Of a stretch of DNA of 64,000 nucleotides, positions 54,229-61,643 are shown in pieces. Position 1 is the first letter of the stretch; every line of letters begins with the position of its first letter. This DNA is from CBDBND01 sp965262665 (lineage in GTDB: Bacteria; Pseudomonadota; Alphaproteobacteria; Rhodospirillales; Rhodospirillaceae). Where the stretch lies: NCBI GenBank assembly GCA_965262665.1, contig CBDHFR010000004.1:1302001-1366000 (forward strand), in the 5' to 3' direction. The notes under the pieces are model-generated. The model had not been told where the DNA came from. It worked only from the letters and a program-made list of their open reading frames with translations, and ran no database searches. The position numbers and the translations under genes were made by a program.

Positions 54229-54410
54229 CAGCTGCTCAACACCTCATAAAGATTGATGATCATGCCTGCGGTCGCACCCCAAATATAACGCGATTCGTAG
54301 GGCATTGCGTAGTAGGTACGATCAATCCCGTTCACTTTACGCCGGACTTTTTGATGATTGGCCGGATTTAGGAAAAAAAGGAGCGGGACTTTAAATATAG
54401 TGGCCTGTCC
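54228..54410 (-). pseudogene. CoA-pyrophosphatase-like NUDIX hydrolase, C-terminal end
   Basis: The last 60 residues of a NUDIX hydrolase: FKVPLLFFLNPANHQKVRRK, VNGIDRTYYAMPYESRYIWG, ATAGMIINLYEVLSS. The end is typical of the CoA diphosphatase family (EYRIWGATAGM-type motif). All of the NUDIX box is missing, because the palindromic repeat at 54411 has replaced the 5' part. Confidence 0.78.
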
Positions 54411-54488
54411 TGTGCCTTCCGAAAACCTCATCCGTCGGTCTTCATGATGCAAGCCGCCTAGGTGTGGATGAAGTTTTGCGAAGGTAAC
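54411..54488 (+). repeat. Palindromic repeat, copy 3
   Basis: Arms TGTGCCTTCCGAAAACCTC and, from the other end, GTTACCTTCGCAAAACTTC; core GGTCTTCATGATGCAAGCC on the plus strand. The NUDIX gene ends at it. Confidence 0.72.
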
Positions 54489-54727
54489 AACAGCCTTTCC
54501 ACCCCGTATGGTCCTCTTCCCGGAGTCAATTTTGGACGCCGATTGAAAGATGTCTTGTGGGCCCGCAGCAATAGGATAGCACCCAGATCAAGGTCGAACC
54601 CGCAGCCCGAGTAGCAGTCTTGTCACCGGAAAACTTCACAAAACAGCGCTCCCTGCTCAATTTAAACTCTCTAATCCCAGTTTGCTGGATTGTTCGAATG
54701 TCTTGAAGGATTGGCATTTTTTTGTGG
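54489..54727. other. No gene recognised between two repeat copies
   Basis: 240 bases lie between two inverted copies of the palindromic repeat. A minus-strand open frame exists but resembles nothing known; it could be the inside of a small composite unit. Confidence 0.4.
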
Positions 54728-54807
54728 CTGTCCATTTCGAAAACCTCATGCATACATTGACGCTTTGCATCATGAAGATCGGTGGATAAGGTTTTCGGGA
54801 ATGACAA
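54728..54807 (-). repeat. Palindromic repeat, copy 4
   Basis: Arms CTGTCCATTTCGAAAACCTC and, from the other end, GTTGTCATTCCCGAAAACC; core GATCTTCATGATGCAAAGC on the minus strand, that is, inverted to copy 3. Confidence 0.72.
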
Positions 54808-54900
54808 CTGAGCGAAGAAACGCCAAGAACGATAGAGAGATGGGTTAAAATATGGGTTGTCTAAAGTGTTAATTTATAAGTATATGATTTTAAATAATAA

Positions 54901-55038
54901 TTAGAAGATTATGGAGGACACCACGTCCGATGTGGTGCAGGGGCCTTCCCGCAACAGATCAAGGATATGGCGGCGATCTAGATCGCTCAGCGCTTTCCAG
55001 GTGATATTTGTGGTCTGGTGTTGTGTAGCGGATGGCAC
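54901..55038 (-). pseudogene. ArsR-family regulator, N-terminal fragment (45 aa)
   Basis: From GTG 55038 (AAAGAGG upstream) the frame reads PSATQHQTTNITWKALSDLD, RRHILDLLREGPCTTSDVV and stops after SSIIF. The ALSDLDRRHILDLLREGP part is the first helix pair of an ArsR winged-helix domain; the recognition helix and wing are gone. The sequence downstream is very A/T-rich. It is divergent from the small VOC gene and was probably its regulator. Confidence 0.65.
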
Positions 55039-55105
55039 GTATCGACCTCTTTGAAGTTTAATACGTGTTATTATTTGCACTTATAGAGTGGAGTTAATCA
55101 ATTTG

Positions 55106-55121
55106 TGTGTATTTCTACACA
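55106..55121. promoter_or_regulatory. Candidate operator between arsR remnant and VOC gene
   Basis: TGTGTA-TTTC-TACACA is a perfect 6-bp inverted repeat in the A/T-rich divergent promoter region, with a second half-site-like ATTGTGTAGTTAT just after it. ArsR-type regulators bind such palindromes (inference). Confidence 0.45.
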
Positions 55122-55222
55122 TGTATTGTGTAGTTATAAATTTGGATGTGAGTGATGGCGAAGAGCGATACGCTGAACCATTGGCCTGACATAGATTTCA
55201 GTTTCTGTGATTGGGAGGGTCT

Positions 55223-55619
55223 ATGACCGTAAGCTTGAACCACACCATTGTTTACGCGCGGGATCAGGAGTCTTCGGCGAAATTTCTATCGGAAATAATG
55301 GGCCTTTCACCACACACGCATTTTGGGCATTTCGCAGTTGTGCAAGTGGGCGAGACCTCACTGGATTTCATGGAAACCGACGGAGAGATCGCGTCACAAC
55401 ATTATGCGTTCTTGGTGAGCGAAGCCGAGTTTGAGCAGATATTCCAACGGATAAAAAAGGGACATGCCGTACTGGGCCGATCCCGCGCGTCAGGAACCAC
55501 AACAAATCAACACGCGTGATGGCGGGCACGGTCTCTACTTCGAAGATCCCAATGGTCATTTCCTGGAAATCCTGACCCGTCCATACGGCAGTGGTGATCC
55601 CACCGTCACGGGATCGTAG
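55223..55619 (+). pseudogene. Small VOC-family protein, frameshifted
   Basis: Close paralogue of the protein at 51143: MTVSLNHTIVYARDQESSAK, HTHFGHFAVVQVGETSLDFM, EFEQIFQRIKK. Within or next to a run of six A (55453-55458) the frame changes; the remainder MPYWADPARQEPQQINTRDG, LYFEDPNGHFLEILTRPYGS follows in the next frame up to the stop at 55619. The gene has GGGAGG before its ATG. Its end overlaps that of the PepSY gene on the other strand. Confidence 0.82.
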
Positions 55620-56748
55620 AGTCCAAGACAGCTATATCTTTTTGCACAATCATTTGCGGCCCTTTGACCTGCCGTTTTTTCCACCACAACCAGACACCGG
55701 TGACAAACAGAAACGGTATTACCAGACCGGACAGCAACACCAATAATCGGCCCGGTGCCCCAATCACCTCACCGGAATGAATGGGGATCGCCCAGTCTTC
55801 AATCAATGGAATCCCATCTAGATCATCCCAATCCCGCACGGCAATAACCCGTCCAGTATGCCGTTCGAAAAACACCCGGTTTAGAGCGCGCACGTTAGGG
55901 CCGTCTTGGTCATGAAACGACACCACCGCCACTGCGCGCATGAGTCGGATGTAACTAAGATCACGGATGATATCGTCGGGAAACTCGGCTTTAGCCCCGG
56001 AAATTAGAGTGTCCACCGATACAGGATCACCCGACAGGTCCGGTTGCAATCCTACAGTTGCGAACATGCCAAAGCCGCTAGGTCCGGTATTCGCAAGCGG
56101 CAACAGAGACAACACGCCAAAGATCATTGTCCCCGATAACGCCACTAAGAAAACTAAGACAACGGCGTAGGCACCGATCACCCGGTGTAGTCCGAACAGA
56201 AAGCGCCTCAGAGGTTTTGGTTTAATGGTAAGGGCTTGCCGAATCGTTTCCCGCCGCGGCCACCAAAGATAAATACCCGTCAAGCACATCAGGGTCATGA
56301 GAAATCCGCCTGTATGCATGGCATTGATCCCGGGCGTACCCATGGAAAATTGCTCGTGCAGGCGGAACATCAGCTCAAAAGGATACTGATATTTGCTGCC
56401 CCAACCGGTGATCTCTCCCGTATAGGGATTCATGCTCACATACATGTTGGGCGCCGGTGCGTTATCCCACACCCGGACGAAATAGGCTTCATCAAGTGCT
56501 TGGGGGAAAAGAACACTCAGCACGTTGTGGGGTATGTCCGGGAATGTACTGCTGAAAGACTCTAGCACGCGTGACATTGGAATAATCGGCGCGTCCATCG
56601 GCTCCACGAGCATCTCATCCGCATGAAGCAAATGATTCCCGGCATGACGAAATGCCACAAAGGATCCGGTGATGGACTGAAAAACTAGAAAAAGACCGAC
56701 AATTAGCCCGCACCAGAGATGGAGTTGAAACAGAATTCTCCGGGTCAT
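55606..56748 (-). CDS. PepSY-associated transmembrane protein
   Basis: A 380-residue inner-membrane protein with four hydrophobic segments: CGLIVGLFLVFQSITGSFVA, GGFLMTLMCLTGIYLWWPRR, YAVVLVFLVALSGTMIFGVL and LLVLLSGLVIPFLFVTGVWL. The order of PepSY and TM parts and the LHLWCGLIVGLF, FRHAGNHLL, HEQFSMG and GLHRVIGAY motifs are those of the PiuB/PepSY-TM family, often ferric-iron or heme reductase-like proteins next to siderophore receptors. Its start overlaps the ltaE stop (ATGA), so the two are translationally coupled. Confidence 0.87.
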   Translation of the reverse strand: MTRRILFQLHLWCGLIVGLFLVFQSITGSFVAFRHAGNHLLHADEMLVEPMDAPIIPMSRVLESFSSTFPDIPHNVLSVLFPQALDEAYFVRVWDNAPAPNMYVSMNPYTGEITGWGSKYQYPFELMFRLHEQFSMGTPGINAMHTGGFLMTLMCLTGIYLWWPRRETIRQALTIKPKPLRRFLFGLHRVIGAYAVVLVFLVALSGTMIFGVLSLLPLANTGPSGFGMFATVGLQPDLSGDPVSVDTLISGAKAEFPDDIIRDLSYIRLMRAVAVVSFHDQDGPNVRALNRVFFERHTGRVIAVRDWDDLDGIPLIEDWAIPIHSGEVIGAPGRLLVLLSGLVIPFLFVTGVWLWWKKRQVKGPQMIVQKDIAVLDSTIP

Positions 56749-57752
56749 GAAGCACCTTGATTATAAAAACGCTTCGCGCTTTCGACTACGGTATCGATAT
56801 CGGTTGCGGTGATATCCAAATGGGTCACCAGACGTTGGGAGTCAACGACAATACCGTCTTTGAGAAAGTGATCGCGAAGCTTGGTCATCTCATCGTTATC
56901 TATCTCGATAAACAAGATATTTGTGTTGACGCGAATTTTGTCTGACAGGGCGACAATGGACCGCAGTCCGTCCGCCAGGCGCCGGGCGATTTCATGGTCT
57001 TCTGCGAGGCGGTCAATGTTGTGATCCAACGCATAGAGCCCCGCTGCAGCAACAATGCCGACCTGCCGCATGGCACCACCCAAAGTTTTCCGCCAGCGTA
57101 CGGCCTGAGAGATCATCTCCTTTGATCCGCACAACACGGACCCTATGGGGGTGCCCAATCCTTTAGACAAACAAAAGCATACCGAGTCCACATACTGAGT
57201 AATGTCGGAAGCTGGCACACCCAGAGCGACGGCGGCATTAAACAGCCGTGCGCCATCCAGATGCAGGATGAGACCGTTTTCATCACAAAACGCCCGTACT
57301 CTCTTGATGTAATCAAGGGACAGCACTGCACCGGAATATGTATTTTCGATGCAAAGCAAATGTGTGCGAGCGTAATGGGGATCGTCCGGTTTGATCAGCC
57401 CGACAACGTTGTCCAAATTCATTTCGCCATTTAAGGCGACATGCACCGGCTGTGGTTGCAATCCGCCCAGAACGGCCGCCCCGCCGCCCTCGAACTGGTA
57501 AATATGCGCATCCTGGCCGGCGATGTATTCATCACCGCGCTGGCAATGGCACAGTAAGGCGATGAGATTGCTCTGGGTACCACTGGCGGTGAACAATCCC
57601 GCTTCCATACCCAACATTTCAGCAGCCTGCTCTTGTAAGGCGTTAACCATCGGGTCTTCGCCGTAAACGTCGTCGCCCACCTCGGCTTCAGCCATGGCCT
57701 TACGCATAACCGCGGTCGGTTTGGTGACCGTATCGCTTCTGAGATCGATCAT
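56745..57752 (-). CDS. ltaE: Low-specificity threonine aldolase
   Basis: A 335-residue PLP enzyme (beta-eliminating lyase fold) that splits threonine to glycine and acetaldehyde, or reacts with related beta-hydroxy amino acids. Motifs: MIDLRSDTVTKPTAVMRKAM, VGDDVYGEDPMVNALQEQAA, GTQSNLIALL, HLDGARLFNAA and the PLP lysine in CFCLSKGLGTPIGSVLCG. ATG 57752 (GGAGCC eight bases upstream) is preferred over the upstream frame extension. It is coupled to the PepSY gene. Confidence 0.92.
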   Translation of the reverse strand: MIDLRSDTVTKPTAVMRKAMAEAEVGDDVYGEDPMVNALQEQAAEMLGMEAGLFTASGTQSNLIALLCHCQRGDEYIAGQDAHIYQFEGGGAAVLGGLQPQPVHVALNGEMNLDNVVGLIKPDDPHYARTHLLCIENTYSGAVLSLDYIKRVRAFCDENGLILHLDGARLFNAAVALGVPASDITQYVDSVCFCLSKGLGTPIGSVLCGSKEMISQAVRWRKTLGGAMRQVGIVAAAGLYALDHNIDRLAEDHEIARRLADGLRSIVALSDKIRVNTNILFIEIDNDEMTKLRDHFLKDGIVVDSQRLVTHLDITATDIDTVVESAKRFYNQGAS

Positions 57753-57863
57753 CCCAGCAGGCTCCTTTGGAAAACGCCCAACAAACCACATCCTGTCATT
57801 GCCCAACGGGAAACAGCAATCCATTATTCAATGCCGAAGTTGGTTCACTCACGAAGGCAAGCC

Positions 57864-58787
57864 ATGCCCCTCACCCGCCGGATGATGCTGACATCTTGTT
57901 TCGCCGGTCTGTCTTGGCCCAGCGCAAGTTGGGCGAGCGACGTCCGGGTATTGCGCCGCTATGTGGATGGTCCTTTTGGCCAAGTTCATTTGCGATTGAT
58001 ACGGCCGGCGCATCCCGCGCAGGAAACGCAGCCACCACTGGTCTGTTTCCATTATTCACCTGGATCGAGCCGCATGTACCAATTCATATTACCGCTGCTC
58101 GCTAAAGACCGTTTGGTCATGGCATTTGATACACCCGGATACGGAAATTCCGATCCTCCGTCCGAGCAGCCTGCCATTGACGATTATGCCGAAGCTTTAG
58201 TCAGCGCTATCAAACAGCTGACCGATGCTCAGAACATCGATGTTTTGGGTCACCTGACCGGATCGTTTATCGCCATCGACATGGCAGTGACGCATCCTAA
58301 CTACGTCCGGCGCGTGGTTTTGTCACGCTCGCCGGTGTTCTCTGAAGAGATGCGCACCCGCGGCATCGCGATGTTCAAGGATTTGCATGCCCAACAACAG
58401 GCCGACCCCACAGGCCAGTACTTTATCGAGAGCCTTCAAACGACCCTTAACCGCCTCAAGCCAGGCGATCCGTTAGCGCATGCCATCGGTGTCTATACAG
58501 ACAGCCTCATGTCGGGAAAGGATTGGGTGTTCGGCGAAGTCGCCGCGTTTTCTTTTCGCGCTGATGTGCAAATGCCCAAGATCACTCAGCCTGTTCTCTA
58601 TATCACCTGGACGCGTGAGTACGCCGGTGCCGGTCAACCTTTCGGCGGCGATGAAACTTGGGAAGGCGGACTACAACTTATTCCCAACGTTAGCGCCAGA
58701 GATATCGCGGGCTTGGGTGATTGGGTCTGGCAGGAACACCCAAGCGCCATCGCTGACCTTGTGCTACCGTTCCTCAATGGGATGTGA
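57864..58787 (+). CDS. Alpha/beta hydrolase with leader, atypical nucleophile site
   Basis: About 307 residues. A leader MPLTRRMMLTSCFAGLSWPS, then ASWAS, suggests Tat or Sec export. The hydrolase core is clear: PPLVCFHYSPGSSRMYQFIL (oxyanion region), VMAFDTPGYGNSDPPSEQPA, then NIDVLGHLTGSFIAIDMAV, where the usual G-x-S-x-G is G-H-L-T-G, so the serine is missing at the expected place. A late acidic residue and a histidine (QEHPSAIADLV) are present. It could be a non-hydrolytic member or a lyase-like enzyme. The VOC gene follows after 11 bases. Confidence 0.8.
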   Translation: MPLTRRMMLTSCFAGLSWPSASWASDVRVLRRYVDGPFGQVHLRLIRPAHPAQETQPPLVCFHYSPGSSRMYQFILPLLAKDRLVMAFDTPGYGNSDPPSEQPAIDDYAEALVSAIKQLTDAQNIDVLGHLTGSFIAIDMAVTHPNYVRRVVLSRSPVFSEEMRTRGIAMFKDLHAQQQADPTGQYFIESLQTTLNRLKPGDPLAHAIGVYTDSLMSGKDWVFGEVAAFSFRADVQMPKITQPVLYITWTREYAGAGQPFGGDETWEGGLQLIPNVSARDIAGLGDWVWQEHPSAIADLVLPFLNGM

Positions 58788-58798
58788 ATGGGAGAAAG

Positions 58799-59905
58799 AT
58801 GATGAGCAATAAAAAACAGAACATAGGGAGGCGCGGTGCATTGAAAGCAAGCGCCGCAGTTGCAGCAGTGTCTTCCGTTACTGCGCCACAGTTGGCGCAA
58901 GCGCAATCCCTTCCCGCGCCGGATGAAGTCATGGACGTAAAAGGGGAAAGTTTCTCCGCAATCCCCGACTCCAATCCTTTGGAAGCCAAGATCACCGCCT
59001 TCGCCACAGTATCTCCTGATGTGGACGCCAGCATTGAGTTTTATCGCGATGTCATTGGTATGACCGTGGTCAGCGATGAGTCCGTCTCCACCGCAGTCAC
59101 CACCGCACCAGGTATCGGCCGCGGCCGTCGCCGTCACGTACTCCTGGACATGCCGGAATCCATCCGGACCTCTGCTGTACGTATCCTCGAAGCACCGCGG
59201 GGGGCCGAAGCCATCCGTCCACGCCCGGACTCGGGGCCTAACGATCCCGGTCTATTGGTTATGGAAGGTGGCACACGCGATCCGGCGGAGTCCTATCATG
59301 CGCTCGCCCGTGCCGGCACGCCAATGATCTCACCGCCGCGGTATTACTATTTCCGCAACACCATGTGGAGCCGCGACGTGGATGTTATGAGCTATGCCCC
59401 GTTTGGTCCTGGCGGTGAGCAGATGTTCATTACCTCAAGCATTCGTTCGGACCGGCCGCCGCCCCGTTCGGATCGCGTGCATAGCGGTTTTTCCAATGCC
59501 GCCATTACCAGTTTGGATCAACGCCCCGTTAACGCGTTCTTCGAACAGGCCTTAGGCCTGAAACGCACGTCGCAGATGGAATGCTATCAGAAAAACGCCA
59601 ATGAGCTCATCGGCGCTCCCGACGACGGCTATTTTCTGTGGGGCAATGTTGGCCAGGGCGTCAGCATTGAGGTCTGGGAAATGAAAGCGGACTCAGGCAC
59701 GGTTTACCCCTGTTCACTGGACAAGACCGGACTGGCAATGCTGACCATTCGTGTCAATGACCTGGCTAAGTGCCGGAATATGTGTGCCGAGGCCGGAATC
59801 GAACCGGTGGGCGAAGGGGCGCTACCCAATCTGCAAAGCGACAATCCGGACGGATTTACGTTGCGTGGCGCCGTCGGAGAGTTGTTTGAGATTGTGCCAG
59901 CTTGA
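58799..59905 (+). CDS. Two-module VOC protein with Tat leader (paralogue 2)
   Basis: The protein has a leader IGRRGALKASAAVAAVSSVT ending in AQAQ and the same two VOC modules as at 51562: ATVSPDVDASIEFYRDVIGM, RHVLLDMPESIRTSAVRILE in module 1, and SLDQRPVNAFFEQALGLKRT, AMLTIRVNDLAKCRNMCAEA, GELFEIVPA in module 2. ATG 58799 has GGGAGA upstream. Identity to paralogues 1 and 3 is very high over the full length, so the duplications are recent or under common constraint. Tandem with paralogue 3. Confidence 0.87.
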   Translation: MMSNKKQNIGRRGALKASAAVAAVSSVTAPQLAQAQSLPAPDEVMDVKGESFSAIPDSNPLEAKITAFATVSPDVDASIEFYRDVIGMTVVSDESVSTAVTTAPGIGRGRRRHVLLDMPESIRTSAVRILEAPRGAEAIRPRPDSGPNDPGLLVMEGGTRDPAESYHALARAGTPMISPPRYYYFRNTMWSRDVDVMSYAPFGPGGEQMFITSSIRSDRPPPRSDRVHSGFSNAAITSLDQRPVNAFFEQALGLKRTSQMECYQKNANELIGAPDDGYFLWGNVGQGVSIEVWEMKADSGTVYPCSLDKTGLAMLTIRVNDLAKCRNMCAEAGIEPVGEGALPNLQSDNPDGFTLRGAVGELFEIVPA

Positions 59906-59921
59906 ATAGGACTCAGTTGAA

Positions 59922-61025
59922 TTGTTAATTCGAGAAAAACCGATAGGCCGCCGGGATGCGTTAAAAGCCACTGCGGCCGCTGCAACTACCGCAGGCGTTG
60001 CAGCGCCGCAATTGGCTCAAGCTCAAACCACAAGCGGACCAGATCGGCCGATGGAGATTAAAGGCGAAGCGTTCACACCGATCTCGGAGGCCAATCCCTT
60101 GGAGGCGAAGATCACGGACTTCACCACGGTGTCGCCCGATGTGGATGCCAGTATCAAATTTTACCGGGATGTCATCGGCATGACCGTCATCAGTGATCAG
60201 TCGGTTCCCTCAACGATGACCTCAGCACCGGGGATCGGTCGTGGCCAACGGCGTCATGTGCTGCTCGACGTGCCCGCCTCACCCTTCGCTCAGGCCGTGC
60301 GTGTCCTCGAAGCGCCACCAGGCGCTGAAGCCATTCGCCCACGCCCCGGCTCACGACCCAACGATCCCGGTCTTCTAGTGATGGAAGGTGGCACACGAGA
60401 TCCAGCGGAGAGCTATCATGCCTTGGCCAGTGCCGGCACACCGATGATCTCACCACCCCGCTATTACTATTTCCGTAACACCATGTGGGGCACGGATGTC
60501 GATGTCATGAGTTACGCTCCCTTCGGACCAGGCGGAGAACAGATGTTCATAACCGCCAGCATTCGCAGCGACCAACAATTGGTGCGCTCGACCGGCATCC
60601 ACAATGGTTTCGGCAGCGCGTCCGTTACCTCCCTGGATCAGCGCCCGGTCAACGCATTCTTCGAACAAGCGCTGGGCCTTAAACGCACATCGCAAATGGA
60701 ATGTTACCAAGACAACGTCAATGAATTGATCGGCGCCCCCAAAGGTTCCTATTTCCTCTGGGGAAACGTGGGCACCGGTGTAGCCATCGAAGTCTGGGAG
60801 GTCAAAGCTGAATCAGGTACGGTCTACCCCTGCTCACTCGACAAGACCGGTTTGGCCATGCTGACCATTCGAGTCAATGATCTCGGTAAATGCCGCGCCA
60901 TGTGTGCCGAGGCCGGAATCGAACCGGTGGGCGAAGGGGCCTTGCCCAATTTGCAAAACGATAAGCCGAACGGCTTTACCCTGCGTGGTGCCGTCGGTGA
61001 ACTGTTTGAGATTGTGCAGACTTGA
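59922..61025 (+). CDS. Two-module VOC protein with Tat leader (paralogue 3)
   Basis: It starts at TTG 59922 with AGGAC nine bases upstream and carries IGRRDALKATAAAATTAGVA as leader. Module 1: TTVSPDVDASIKFYRDVIGM, RHVLLDVPASPFAQAVRVLE. Module 2: SLDQRPVNAFFEQALGLKRT, GVAIEVWEV, AMLTIRVNDLGKCRAMCAEA. It ends one base before the LysE start. Differences from paralogue 2 are concentrated at the leader and in the loop after ASIRSD. Confidence 0.87.
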   Translation: MLIREKPIGRRDALKATAAAATTAGVAAPQLAQAQTTSGPDRPMEIKGEAFTPISEANPLEAKITDFTTVSPDVDASIKFYRDVIGMTVISDQSVPSTMTSAPGIGRGQRRHVLLDVPASPFAQAVRVLEAPPGAEAIRPRPGSRPNDPGLLVMEGGTRDPAESYHALASAGTPMISPPRYYYFRNTMWGTDVDVMSYAPFGPGGEQMFITASIRSDQQLVRSTGIHNGFGSASVTSLDQRPVNAFFEQALGLKRTSQMECYQDNVNELIGAPKGSYFLWGNVGTGVAIEVWEVKAESGTVYPCSLDKTGLAMLTIRVNDLGKCRAMCAEAGIEPVGEGALPNLQNDKPNGFTLRGAVGELFEIVQT

Positions 61026-61643
61026 GTGATTGAGGGTTTAACGCCGTTCTTCGGCTTTCTGGTTGTTGTTTTTGTCTCAATCATCACCCCGGGACCCAAC
61101 AACATCATGACCCTGCACTCCGGCGCCCGGTTTGGTATCGCCCGGACCGTGCCTCTGGTGCTCGGCATTCAATTCGGCTTTGCCTTAATGATTTCGATCA
61201 TCGCTTACGGATCGGCGGTGATCCTCAGTCAAATTGAAAATGCGGCGAATGTTTTACGCGTTATTTGCTTCGCCTATCTCATGTTTCTTGCCTGGCGGAT
61301 TGGCTCAGCCCCGGCACCAAATTTAGACGACCCCAAGCTCGACGATGCACAACCCATCCGGCTGGTCGAAGCAGCGCTGTTTCAATGGGTGAACCCCAAG
61401 GCCTGGGCCGTCGCGGTGGCCGCTGTTGGCACTTATGGTTTTCTGTTTTCCGGAACGGTGGGGACCATGCTCGGCTTCGCTGGCACGTTTCTCATTATCG
61501 GATTACCCAGTAGTTTTACCTGGGCCGCGGGAGGCAAGCTAATTGCACGCGTGCTGCGCTCACCCACACAATACCGCGTGTTCAGCGTTGTCTCCGCCGT
61601 AGCGATGGTCGCCGCGGTGGCTCCGGCGTTGCTGGCGCTTTAA
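61026..61643 (+). CDS. LysE/RhtB-family exporter
   Basis: A 205-residue inner-membrane protein with about five or six hydrophobic helices. Family motif: FVSIITPGPNNIMTLHSGAR; also AYLMFLAWRIG and LFQWVNPKAWAVAVAAVGTY. It starts at a GTG immediately after the VOC stop, which points to translational coupling. LysE proteins export amino acids or similar small molecules; here the product or a toxic intermediate of the VOC pathway is possible (inference). The stop overlaps that of the methyltransferase. Confidence 0.9.
   Translation: MIEGLTPFFGFLVVVFVSIITPGPNNIMTLHSGARFGIARTVPLVLGIQFGFALMISIIAYGSAVILSQIENAANVLRVICFAYLMFLAWRIGSAPAPNLDDPKLDDAQPIRLVEAALFQWVNPKAWAVAVAAVGTYGFLFSGTVGTMLGFAGTFLIIGLPSSFTWAAGGKLIARVLRSPTQYRVFSVVSAVAMVAAVAPALLAL

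Noticed and set aside
54526..54807. 93-codon minus-strand protein gene
   Set aside because: The first part of the frame is the palindromic repeat and the rest has no family, no start signal and cysteine/threonine-rich random composition.
55223..55619. Programmed frameshift in the small VOC gene at the A-run
   Set aside because: The paralogue at 51143 is a single frame without an A-run, so a mutation or sequence error is the simpler explanation.
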